DNA of 64,000 nt, taken from the NCBI RefSeq assembly GCF_016907775.1, contig NZ_JAFBCO010000001.1, forward strand, positions 434,001-498,000, written 5' to 3'. Of the stretch, positions 22,673 to 30,562 are shown in pieces. Numbering within the stretch: position 1 is the first letter of the stretch; every line of letters starts with the position of its first letter. This stretch comes from Pseudoglutamicibacter cumminsii (lineage in GTDB: Bacteria > Actinomycetota > Actinomycetes > Actinomycetales > Micrococcaceae). The position numbers and the translations under genes are program-made. Below the pieces are notes generated by a model, which saw nothing but the letters and a program-made list of their open reading frames with translations, was not told the DNA's origin and made no database searches.

Positions 22673-23551
22673 TCAGCCCCAGGGCTGGCCCATCTCCTCC
22701 GCCTGGGCACGCAAACGCTCGATGCGCTCACGCGTTGGCGGGTGAGTGCTGAACAAACCTTTGATCTTGCCGAATGGGTTGGCAAACATCATGTGCGCAG
22801 CAGACTCCGTACGTGGGGTCTCCTGCAGCGGGGCATCCTGAATGCCCTGCGAAATCTTGAAAAGCGCCGATGCCAAAGCCGCCGGGTCCCCCGTCAGCTC
22901 AGCGCCTGTCGCGTCGGCATCGTATTCGCGGGTCCGCGAAACCGACATCTGAATAATCGAAGCGGCAATCGGCGCGAGGAAGGCCATCGCGAGCATCGCA
23001 AGAACATTGCCGCCGTCACGGTTGCGGCTATTACCGCCAAAGAACATGAGGAACTGTGCAACCGACGTGATCACGCCGGCAATCGCGGCCGCGACCGAGG
23101 AAATCAGGATGTCGCGGTTATAAACGTGCATCAACTCATGCCCCAGGACGCCGCGTAGCTCGCGACGGTTCAGCAACGTGAGGATGCCTTCGGTACAGCA
23201 CACCGCAGCGTTCTCAGGGTTACGACCAGTCGCGAACGCGTTCGGGTTCATGGTCGGCGAAACATACAGCCGCGGCATCGGCTTACCAGCGCGCTGAGAC
23301 AGTTCACGCACAATCGCGTACATCTCCGGCTGTTCCGCCTCCGAAACCGGGCGGGCCTGCATTGCGCGGATCGCGATCTTATCCGAGTTCCAGTAACCGA
23401 TCGCCGTGCTGATCACGCCGAAAGCCGCGAAACCGAACAGCCACATGGAATCCCCCGTGCCGGCACTGATCAAGCCGCCGATAAGCAGCAAAAGACCAAA
23501 CATGCCGCCGATGAGGAGGGCCGTTTTCAAGCCGTTGAACGAGGACTTCAC
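22673..23551 (-). CDS. htpX: Membrane zinc metalloprotease HtpX
   Basis: HtpX is an M48-family inner-membrane protease that degrades misfolded membrane proteins. The 292-residue product has two N-terminal membrane helices (ALLIGGMFGLLLLIGGLISA and WLFGFAAFGVISTAIGYW), the zinc motif HELMH at residues 138-142, two further helices (about 150-170 and 180-200), and the third zinc ligand in SRTREYDADATG. Length is normal. In mycobacteria htpX sits near menaquinone prenyl genes, and here it lies about 6 kb from them. Confidence 0.95.
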   Translation of the reverse strand: MKSSFNGLKTALLIGGMFGLLLLIGGLISAGTGDSMWLFGFAAFGVISTAIGYWNSDKIAIRAMQARPVSEAEQPEMYAIVRELSQRAGKPMPRLYVSPTMNPNAFATGRNPENAAVCCTEGILTLLNRRELRGVLGHELMHVYNRDILISSVAAAIAGVITSVAQFLMFFGGNSRNRDGGNVLAMLAMAFLAPIAASIIQMSVSRTREYDADATGAELTGDPAALASALFKISQGIQDAPLQETPRTESAAHMMFANPFGKIKGLFSTHPPTRERIERLRAQAEEMGQPWG

Positions 23552-23701
23552 GCGATTACTTTCGATCGTTGCTGTTTCAAATAACGCGGTGAACTCGGGC
23601 TATGTCGCCGTTGCAAACACCGTGCGATTTGAAGATGTATTCATTACAACGCATGAATGTTCGAAAACGTTCCCAAAAACCTGAATGAAAGCTGAGAAAG
23701 T

Positions 23702-23734
23702 CCGGTGATCAGCCGTCACTACGGCGATCACCGG
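23702..23734 (-). terminator. Terminator after fprA
   Basis: CCGGTGATC/GATCACCGG enclose an inner CCGT/ACGG stem, 26 bases past the fprA stop. Confidence 0.7.
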
Positions 23735-23759
23735 GCCTCCCCTGCGAGTCAAACTGCGT

Positions 23760-25175
23760 CTACTTGAGCGACTGCCCTTCGCGAGCGATCTTGACCATCT
23801 CTTCACGCGGAACAACCTTGATCCGCTCACGCTCGCCCTTGCCAGCTGCGGTCCATTCCTCGCCGAGCTTGCGTTCGTGCGCATCAAGCGCGAGCCAGCC
23901 TTCCCACGTCGTGAACTCGACGCCACGTTCACGCAGCAAATCCACCACGGCGTCTTCGGAAGGGTTCGATGCCGGCGTCAGGTTCTCGTGATCCTCCAGC
24001 AGGTTGCCGATGGTCTCCAGCGCGTCACCCTTGGTGTGGCCGATCAAGCCGACCGGGCCGCGCTTGATCCAACCGGTCGTGTAAACGCCCGGAACCACGG
24101 CGCCGTCCGCGTCCAGCACACGGCCGCCTTCGTTGCAGATCACGCCGCGCTTCTCATCGAACGCTACTTCTGGAATCTCGGTGCCGAAGTAGCCCACCGC
24201 GCGGTAGACGGCCTGAACTGGGTAGTCGATCATCTCGCCGGTTCCGCGGACGTTACCCGTGCCGTCGAGTTCCTGGCGCTCCATGCGGATGCCCACAACC
24301 TTGCCGTCCTCGCCCAGGATCTCAACTGGGGCCTGCAAGAAGTGCAGGTGGAGGCGGCGCGATGCGGTCTGTTCTTCCTCTTCCTGCTCAACAACCCAGT
24401 TGGTCAGCGTGTTGACCATGGTCTTGACCTGGTTGTTGGTGCGGATCGCTTCGTCCGAGGCTTCGTCGAAGTCGAAGTCTTCAGGGTAGAGGACGACGTC
24501 GACGTCGCGGGAGTGCGAAAGCTCGCGCAGCTCGAGCGGGGTGAACTTGACCTGCGCCGGGCCGCGGCGGCCAAAGATGTGCACGTCAGTGACCGGGGAC
24601 TTCTTGAGGCCAGCGTGCACGTTGTCAGGGATCTCGGTGACCAGTAGGTCATCAGCGTGCTTCGACAGCACGCGCGCGACATCGAGCGCGACGTTTCCGT
24701 TACCGATGACCGCGATCTCCTTGGCGTCCAGCGGCCAGTCGCGTGGCACATCGGGGTGGCCGTCGTACCACGAGACCACGCGGGAGGCACCGAAGGAACC
24801 TTCGAGGTCGATGCCTGGGATGTCGAGGTCGGCGTCGTCGTTGGCGCCGGTCGCGAAGATGACCGCGTCATAGAGATCGCGGATGTCAGAAAGCATCAGG
24901 TCGCGGCCATACGTCACGTCGCCGATGAAGCGGATGTCGCCGCGGTCCAGAACCTTGTGCAGGGCGTTGATGATGCCCTTGATGCGTGGGTGGTCAGGCG
25001 CCACTCCGTAGCGGATCAGCCCGAACGGTGCCGGATGCTGGTCGAACAGGTCGATGCTGACCTCAAAGTCGCGTTCCGCTTTGGTGAGGATATCCGCGGC
25101 ATAGACGCCGGCCGGGCCGGCACCGATAATCGCCACTCGCAGTGGACGCTGGCTGAGGTGTTGCTTCAACGTCAT
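23760..25175 (-). CDS. fprA: Ferredoxin/adrenodoxin-type NADP+ reductase
   Basis: The 471-residue flavoenzyme transfers electrons between NADPH and ferredoxin. FAD binds at RVAIIGAGPAGVYAADIL, NADP at IAVIGNGNVALDVARVL, and the family-specific C-terminal block TTGWIKRGPVGLIGHTKGDA is present, as in mycobacterial FprA. The GAAAGGA sequence sits directly against the ATG at 25175, which is unusually close; a TTG six bases on would have better spacing. It is divergent from rarD and may serve cytochrome P450 or other ferredoxin-dependent enzymes. None is encoded nearby. Confidence 0.92.
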   Translation of the reverse strand: MTLKQHLSQRPLRVAIIGAGPAGVYAADILTKAERDFEVSIDLFDQHPAPFGLIRYGVAPDHPRIKGIINALHKVLDRGDIRFIGDVTYGRDLMLSDIRDLYDAVIFATGANDDADLDIPGIDLEGSFGASRVVSWYDGHPDVPRDWPLDAKEIAVIGNGNVALDVARVLSKHADDLLVTEIPDNVHAGLKKSPVTDVHIFGRRGPAQVKFTPLELRELSHSRDVDVVLYPEDFDFDEASDEAIRTNNQVKTMVNTLTNWVVEQEEEEQTASRRLHLHFLQAPVEILGEDGKVVGIRMERQELDGTGNVRGTGEMIDYPVQAVYRAVGYFGTEIPEVAFDEKRGVICNEGGRVLDADGAVVPGVYTTGWIKRGPVGLIGHTKGDALETIGNLLEDHENLTPASNPSEDAVVDLLRERGVEFTTWEGWLALDAHERKLGEEWTAAGKGERERIKVVPREEMVKIAREGQSLK

Positions 25176-25407
25176 TCCTTTCGGCTGTGTCCCTCGCGCC
25201 GTGCCGCTACGCTCGTGTCAGGCGCGCTCCACGCTAGTGGGCCTTGACGCTTGTGCGCATTGGTGCACACAGGGGCGTGCGGGGTGAGGGAACGGAAAAC
25301 ATCCGCGTACTAGTCTAGTGGGCCGCTCCCGCACCGTGTCCGTATGCGTCGCCGCGGCCTGATGACGCGTGACAAAACACACGATGCGTGATCAAGTGGG
25401 ATGCATC

Positions 25408-26388
25408 ATGGCAGCAGAATCTGGATTAGTGAGGGCCGGCTCGAACCGTTCGGGCCTTCTGGTTGGCGCGCTCACCTACTTCATGTGGGGCTTGTTCCCG
25501 TTCTATTTTGTTTTGGTTGAGCCGGCTGGCCCGTTTGAGGTGGTCGCGTTCCGAATCACTTTTTCGATGCTGTTCTGCGTTGTCCTGGTGACCTTGACTC
25601 GCGGCTGGCGTTCGCTTCTGAACGTGGCCCGCAACCCGCGCACGCTAGGCGCGCTCGGCATCGCGTCGGTACTGATCACTGCTAACTGGACCATCTATAT
25701 TTCCGCTGTTTTCACGAATAATACGGCGGAGGCTTCGCTCGGCTATTTCATCAACCCGCTGGTCTCCACGCTGTTGGGTGTGCTGGTGCTCAAGGAGCAG
25801 CTCACGCCCGCGCAGTGGGTCGCGGCTGGGCTAGGTTTGGTCGCGGTCATCGTCATTTCGGTGGGTTATGGCCGGCTTCCGCTGTTTGGTTTGGGCCTCG
25901 CGTTCAGCTTCGGTCTTTATGGGCTCGCGAAGAACCGTGTGGGCGGCAAGGTCAAGCCGATCGAAGGGCTGGCCCTGGAGACCGCGTGGATGACGCCTGC
26001 TGCGGTCGTGTTCTTGAGCGTCATGGGTGGCCTGGGGCTGCTCACGTTCCCCAAGCTCGGCTGGGGTTTCACGGGTCTGCTGATGCTTTCGGGCGTGGTC
26101 ACCGCGATTCCGTTGTTGACGTTCGCGTTCGCGGCCTCGCGCTTGCGCCTGGTGACCCTGGGGATGATCCAGTACATCTCCCCGATCATGCTGTTCATCG
26201 TGGGCGTGTGGGTTTTCGGCGAGCCGATGTCCGGAACCCGATGGGCTGGTTTCGCTTTGGTATGGGCTGCGGTCGTCGTGTTGATGGTCGATGCGGTGTG
26301 GCAGGCCCGCGTGACGCGCCACCTTCCGCGTGCCGCGGCCCAGGGTGGTTCCGTGACGGAGGGGCCCGGCGCTCAGGCTCAGGATTAA
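25408..26388 (+). CDS. rarD: RarD-type EamA transporter
   Basis: The 326-residue protein is a ten-helix EamA/DMT permease of the RarD subfamily. Recognisable blocks are LLVGALTYFMWGLFPFYF at the N-terminus, NWTIYISAVFTNNTAEASLG, YFINPLVSTLLGVLVLKE and IQYISPIMLFIVGVWVFGEP. Transported substrates are not established for the family. The ATG at 25408 (MAAESG) is preferred; the reading can extend to 25369. It is followed by a strong hairpin terminator. Confidence 0.88.
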   Translation: MAAESGLVRAGSNRSGLLVGALTYFMWGLFPFYFVLVEPAGPFEVVAFRITFSMLFCVVLVTLTRGWRSLLNVARNPRTLGALGIASVLITANWTIYISAVFTNNTAEASLGYFINPLVSTLLGVLVLKEQLTPAQWVAAGLGLVAVIVISVGYGRLPLFGLGLAFSFGLYGLAKNRVGGKVKPIEGLALETAWMTPAAVVFLSVMGGLGLLTFPKLGWGFTGLLMLSGVVTAIPLLTFAFAASRLRLVTLGMIQYISPIMLFIVGVWVFGEPMSGTRWAGFALVWAAVVVLMVDAVWQARVTRHLPRAAAQGGSVTEGPGAQAQD

Positions 26389-26435
26389 TCAAGACAGCGC
26401 ATAAGCCACACAGCAGGCTGGGCGTAAACATGAAG

Positions 26436-26469
26436 GAACCGCGGGGTGCAGTCACGCACCCCGCGGTTC
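26436..26469. terminator. Terminator between rarD and metS
   Basis: A perfect 14-base stem (GAACCGCGGGGTGC with GCACCCCGCGGTTC) and loop AGTCAC, followed by TTTC on the plus strand, between convergent genes. Confidence 0.8.
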
Positions 26470-26488
26470 TTTCATAATCGACGACGGT

Positions 26489-26608
26489 TTAGAGGTCGTC
26501 TTCTTTCGCTTCGTCAGGGCGAATCACAAGGTTCACGATGGCTGCTGCGAGCCCTCCCCAGACGGTCACGATCGACAGAACAAGGAATCCGATGGCTGCC
26601 GGTGTCAT
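26489..26608 (-). CDS. metS: MetS-like small subunit of methionine/alanine importer
   Basis: This 39-residue peptide has one membrane helix (about residues 4-28: AAIGFLVLSIVTVWGGLAAA) and a charged C-terminus (RPDEAKEDDL). The WGGL element and position directly behind a sodium symporter gene match the small subunit of the MetP-MetS methionine and alanine importer described in Corynebacterium. Its ATG overlaps the metP stop (ATGA at 26605-26608), so it is translationally coupled. In the known system the small subunit is needed for transport. It is easily missed because of its size. Confidence 0.85.
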   Translation of the reverse strand: MTPAAIGFLVLSIVTVWGGLAAAIVNLVIRPDEAKEDDL

Positions 26609-28275
26609 GCCGTTGCTCCTTTCTGCTCTGAGTCTTCGATGGCTTCGCGCTTTTCGATCGCGTCTTTTTCGATGGCGTCGCGGCGCGTGTACTCATCGAA
26701 CTCTGGGTCGAACTTGTCTTTGGACTTGCTGGACCATGGGATCAGGCTCAACAGGACCGCGAGGACGATCAAGGCGCCTGCCATGCCCCAACCGAAGATG
26801 GAGACGAGCCATTCAGGGTAACCGTTGGCCACCGCATAGGAGTCTCGGATGAGCTTCACGAACTCGGATCCCAGCAGGTACACCAGAACCACTGGGAGCA
26901 GACCGCCGACGAGGAACATCCAGAACTTGCCGACCTTGAACGAGGAGCGCTGGTTGAGGTGTTCAGCGAGCTCCGGCAGTTTGCGGGCGAACCATGCGAC
27001 AACGATCAGCGTGACTGCCGCGACGAACGTGATGCCGAAGCTGTTGACGAACTTGTCCACGACATCCAGCAACGGCAGGCCGGTCGTGGATGCGAACATC
27101 AGGGTCGAAGCGACCGCAAGCGGGAGCAGCACGGTGAGCGTGGTCGGTACGCGGCCCCAGCCGAGCTTGTCTTGGAACGCGGACACGATGACTTCGAGGA
27201 TCGAAACCATCGAGGTGATGCCTGCGAAAGTCAGCGAGCCGAAGAAAAGCACACCGAGCATCGGCCCCATGAACGCGTTGGATGCGATGGTTGGGAACGC
27301 TACGAACGCGAGGATAGGACCGCTCGTGACGGCTTCGCTCACAGCGACGTTTTGCGCCTGAGCCATGAAGCCGAGGGCCGCGAAGACGCCGATGCCAGCA
27401 AGGATTTCGAAGGACGAGTTCGCGAACCCGACGACCAGGCCCGAGCCGGTGAGGTCTGTCTTCCGCTTGAGGTAAGACGAATAGGTCACCATGATGCCGA
27501 ACGCGATGGACAGCGAGAAGAAGATGTGGCCGTATGCGGTGATCCACACGCTCGTGTCCTTGAGTGCTTCCCAGTTCGGTGTGAAGAACTCGTTGAGGCC
27601 GTTTGCGGCGCCCGGGAGCATGAGCGACTGGATGACCAGGATGATGAACATGACGGTCAGCAGCGGCATGAAGATGTTGTTGGCGCGGCCGATGCCCTTG
27701 CGGATGCCGGCGCTCATCACGATGATGATGAAGACCCACACGAGGATCATCGGGATCAGCACGGTCTTAGGGAACGTCGTGGACAGCGATGCTCCCGGGG
27801 CTTCCATGTGCAGGTATTTGTTGAGGAAGAAGTCCTCTTCCTGGCCCTTACCCCACGTGAGGCGCGCCGAGTAGACGGTGTAGATCGCGGCCCACGCGAC
27901 GATCGCCGCGTAGTACATGCCGATGACGACGCAGATCAGCACCTGCCACCAGCCGAGCGCTTCGGTGCGCTTGTTGAGGCGGCGCATCGCGAGCGGTGCG
28001 GAACCACGGTACTTGTGCCCGATCGCGTAATCGAAGAACAGCAGCGGGATACCTGCAGTCAAGAGCGCGCACAGGTATGGGATGAGGAAGGCGCCGCCAC
28101 CGGATTCGTAGGCGACCGATGGGAAGCGCCAGATGTTGCCGAGACCGACTGCGGAGCCGATCGCGGAGATGATAAAGACATTGCGTGAGCCGAACGCTTC
28201 ACGCTTGGTGCGTTTGTTCCCAGCTTTCATATTCCCAGCTTTCATAGAGGCGGGACTCGTGGTTCCTTGCGACAT
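26605..28275 (-). CDS. metP: Sodium-dependent neurotransmitter-symporter family amino acid importer
   Basis: The 556-residue product is a 12-helix NSS transporter with the sodium-site segment SAIGSAVGLGNIWRFP at the N-terminus and GMYYAAIVAWAAIY in the third helix. With the overlapping metS-like gene it matches the MetPS sodium-driven methionine/alanine importer. The C-terminal tail is long and charged. The N-terminus carries an exact duplication MKAGN-MKAGN, encoded by two 15-bp repeats (28216-28245). The ATG at 28275 has no Shine-Dalgarno; the ATGs at residues 11 and 16 are alternatives. A block of 15-bp repeats lies upstream. Confidence 0.88.
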   Translation of the reverse strand: MSQGTTSPASMKAGNMKAGNKRTKREAFGSRNVFIISAIGSAVGLGNIWRFPSVAYESGGGAFLIPYLCALLTAGIPLLFFDYAIGHKYRGSAPLAMRRLNKRTEALGWWQVLICVVIGMYYAAIVAWAAIYTVYSARLTWGKGQEEDFFLNKYLHMEAPGASLSTTFPKTVLIPMILVWVFIIIVMSAGIRKGIGRANNIFMPLLTVMFIILVIQSLMLPGAANGLNEFFTPNWEALKDTSVWITAYGHIFFSLSIAFGIMVTYSSYLKRKTDLTGSGLVVGFANSSFEILAGIGVFAALGFMAQAQNVAVSEAVTSGPILAFVAFPTIASNAFMGPMLGVLFFGSLTFAGITSMVSILEVIVSAFQDKLGWGRVPTTLTVLLPLAVASTLMFASTTGLPLLDVVDKFVNSFGITFVAAVTLIVVAWFARKLPELAEHLNQRSSFKVGKFWMFLVGGLLPVVLVYLLGSEFVKLIRDSYAVANGYPEWLVSIFGWGMAGALIVLAVLLSLIPWSSKSKDKFDPEFDEYTRRDAIEKDAIEKREAIEDSEQKGATA

Positions 28276-28322
28276 GCGGGATACCCTATGCCTATTTCGC
28301 TCAGGTTTCTATATGAAGGCTT

Positions 28323-28412
28323 GGATATTTCACAGCGTGATATTTCACAGCCTGACATTTCACGGCACTGATTTCGCACAGCACTGATTTCGACAGCGTT
28401 TATTTCGACATA
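28323..28412. repeat. Six-unit 15-bp repeat block upstream of metP
   Basis: Six imperfect units at 28323-28336, 28337-28351, 28352-28366, 28367-28382, 28383-28397 and 28398-28412 share GATATTTCACAGC or close variants, with period 15 (one unit of 16). An imperfect inverted repeat brackets the block: CATGCGGGATACCCTATG at 28273-28290 and CATAGGTATCCCATGC at 28409-28424. The block fills most of the region between the divergent metP and SUKH-like genes, and the metP start codon lies in the left arm. Confidence 0.7.
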
Positions 28413-28451
28413 GGTATCCCATGCGTGCGTGGGACGTGACAAACTGGAGAT

Positions 28452-28895
28452 ATGTCTGAGCTGTTTTCGCAGTCCTACCGGAACATCGTGACCGATCACT
28501 TCGAAGGCGAATGGGAACCAGATGATGGCCTGAGCGCGAGGGAATACGCTGACGCGCTCGCTGAATCTGATGTGACCGTACTGCCTGCCGCGTTGGAGCA
28601 GTTTTACCGTTCTGTGGGCGCTGTTGAGGACATCATGGAGGCCTACTATTTCGTGTGGGATCCGGATGAGCTCGAGGTCCAGGACGGTTACGTGTGCTTC
28701 ATGGAAGATGAAGACGACCGTTACACGTGGGGCTTCCCTGTCGAGTCGTTGAATGTCCCGGATCCGTTGGTGTTCCGCCGTTTCAACGCGAAAGACACGT
28801 GGGCTGAAACCGGCGCAACGATCTCCGAGTATTTGCTCGATTATTTCGAATGGGTTTTCACCGAGGTTGAACCTGCGGTAGAAGAGGATCTGTGA
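28452..28895 (+). CDS. SUKH/SMI1-KNR4-like hypothetical protein
   Basis: The 147-residue acidic protein shows the SMI1/KNR4 (SUKH) pattern: LPAALEQFYRSVGAVEDIM, then a strand pair around YYFVWDPDELEVQDGYVCFMED, then DDRYTWGFPVESL. SUKH proteins often act as immunity proteins to contact-dependent toxins or as generic protein-binding modules. No toxin gene is visible here, so a housekeeping role is equally possible. The stop overlaps the GTG start of the HIT gene (GTGA), showing translational coupling. Confidence 0.5.
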   Translation: MSELFSQSYRNIVTDHFEGEWEPDDGLSAREYADALAESDVTVLPAALEQFYRSVGAVEDIMEAYYFVWDPDELEVQDGYVCFMEDEDDRYTWGFPVESLNVPDPLVFRRFNAKDTWAETGATISEYLLDYFEWVFTEVEPAVEEDL

Positions 28896-29437
28896 CCACT
28901 ACTCCCCACGGATCTGCCCGAGTCTGGGTTTCGCACGCCCCTGAAGATTACGCGTGCCCGTTTTGTGAGATCGTTGGCGACGTAACCCCGTTTTCGCAAG
29001 GGAACCTGTGCGCGCCAACTGACTTGGTATACCGCGATGAGCTGGTAGCCGTCATCATCGCGTGCGACGGTTTCGGTGACCATGCCGGGCATGCGATGGT
29101 GATCCCGTCGGGTCACTTTGAGGCGCTGTATGACCTCCCCGACGATGTGAATGCGGCTTTGGCTGTCATGACCCGTTTGGTTGCGGTTGCGATGAAGCGC
29201 GTGTGGGCTCCCGAGGGGATCTCGACCCGCCAGCACAACGAACCGTCAGGCAACCAGCATGTGTGGCACTACCACCAGCACGTGTTCCCGCGGTGGGCGG
29301 CCGATGATTTGTACCGGCAGTTGCGCCGCCGGCTGCCGGTGGATTTCCGCGCCACCAAAGCACGCGAATTAGCGGCCTCGTTGCGTGAGGTCCTCGAAGA
29401 AGAGCGCCGCGCAAGCGGCGGCATCGTCACGCGTTAG
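28892..29437 (+). CDS. HIT family protein
   Basis: The 181-residue protein carries the histidine triad HVWHYHQHVFPRW, whose central histidine is the nucleophile for hydrolysing or transferring nucleoside phosphates, and a CPFCEIVG segment typical of HIT proteins. The C-terminal extension of about 45 residues (RLPVDFRATKARELAASL) is helical. GTG at 28892 overlaps the preceding stop. The substrate is unknown. Confidence 0.88.
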   Translation: MTTTPHGSARVWVSHAPEDYACPFCEIVGDVTPFSQGNLCAPTDLVYRDELVAVIIACDGFGDHAGHAMVIPSGHFEALYDLPDDVNAALAVMTRLVAVAMKRVWAPEGISTRQHNEPSGNQHVWHYHQHVFPRWAADDLYRQLRRRLPVDFRATKARELAASLREVLEEERRASGGIVTR

Positions 29438-29454
29438 GCGGGCAGCCCTACGAA

Positions 29455-30552
29455 CTAGCCCTCGCGGGTCACAACGGCATCGGCGAACGCTTCGAGAGCG
29501 GAACGCACCGTGCCCTGCGGAAGTGGCGCGAGCGCTTCAACCGCCTTGCGTGACCAGTTGCGTGCCTCATCCCAGGCCCGTTGAGTCGCTGGATGAGCGG
29601 CGAGCGCGGTGACAGCGGTCTCGAGGTCTTCATCGCTTGTGAGGTCGCCATCGACGAGTTCGATGACCCGCTGAGCTTCCGCATCGCCGGCTGCTGCGTC
29701 TTGGCGCGCGTACAGAACCGGGAGGGTGTCGACGCCTTCACGCAGGTCAGTTCCGTTGATCTTGCCGGAAGCCTTCTCCTTGCCGAGGATGTCGATGACG
29801 TCATCAGCGAGCTGGAACGCGATGCCGACCTTCTCGCCGTAATCGACCAGGACGTCGCGGAACTCTTCGCTTGCCCCGCCATAGAACGTGCCGTAATAGC
29901 CCGCGCACGCGATCAGCGACGCGGTCTTGTCAGACAAAACCTGAATGTAATGCTCGGTGGGGTCCGCGCCTTCGCGCACGCCAGCGAACTCATGCAACTG
30001 GCCGAGGCACAAACGCTCGAACGTGCGGGCCTGAATCTCAACAGCGCCAGGGCCCAACTGAGCAGCGAGCACCGAGGCTCGCGCCAGAATCAAGTCGCCG
30101 GTGAGGATCGCAACCGAGTTCCCCCACACGTGCTGTGCAGTCGGAGCGCCACGACGCATCGGAGCGTCATCCATGACGTCGTCGTGATACAGGGTTGCAA
30201 GGTGCGTCATCTCAACGATGCACGCCGCCTTGATGACCTCGTCCGTGATGCCCTTCTCACCGAGCAGAGACGACAGCACCACCAAAAGCGGGCGCACACG
30301 CTTGCCGCCGGCCTCAGCGAGGTGACGCGACGCGCGGTCGATGATCGGATCCGAATTCGCGACCGCGTTCAGAAGCATCTTCTCGACCCGAGCGAGGGCC
30401 TCGAAAACCTGCGGAGCGAACTCGACATCATCCGCAACATCACGGAAACCCTGAGGCAACTGGATCGTCGCAGCAAGAGCTTGGGTCTGAGGATCCAAGT
30501 CAACTGACTGCTCGACGCCGTGCCCAGCAGACGTCCAGGAGGAATCTGTCAC
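29455..30552 (-). CDS. Polyprenyl diphosphate synthase (menaquinone side chain)
   Basis: The 365-residue enzyme condenses isopentenyl diphosphate onto an allylic primer to make a long prenyl chain. Both aspartate motifs are present: LYHDDVMDDAPMRRG and QLADDVIDILGK, together with GGKRVRPLLVVLSS. It is the third gene of the menG-menJ-synthase operon, which supports a role in menaquinone side-chain synthesis (as with grcC1 in mycobacteria). Start is GTG at 30552, with AAGG upstream. Chain length cannot be read from sequence here. Confidence 0.9.
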   Translation of the reverse strand: MTDSSWTSAGHGVEQSVDLDPQTQALAATIQLPQGFRDVADDVEFAPQVFEALARVEKMLLNAVANSDPIIDRASRHLAEAGGKRVRPLLVVLSSLLGEKGITDEVIKAACIVEMTHLATLYHDDVMDDAPMRRGAPTAQHVWGNSVAILTGDLILARASVLAAQLGPGAVEIQARTFERLCLGQLHEFAGVREGADPTEHYIQVLSDKTASLIACAGYYGTFYGGASEEFRDVLVDYGEKVGIAFQLADDVIDILGKEKASGKINGTDLREGVDTLPVLYARQDAAAGDAEAQRVIELVDGDLTSDEDLETAVTALAAHPATQRAWDEARNWSRKAVEALAPLPQGTVRSALEAFADAVVTREG

Positions 30553-30562
30553 GTTTTCAGCC

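Noticed and set aside
26959-28188. 409-residue acidic/basic frame antisense to metP
   Set aside because: It is highly charged and repetitive in the manner of antisense readings of membrane protein genes; metP has clear transporter motifs.
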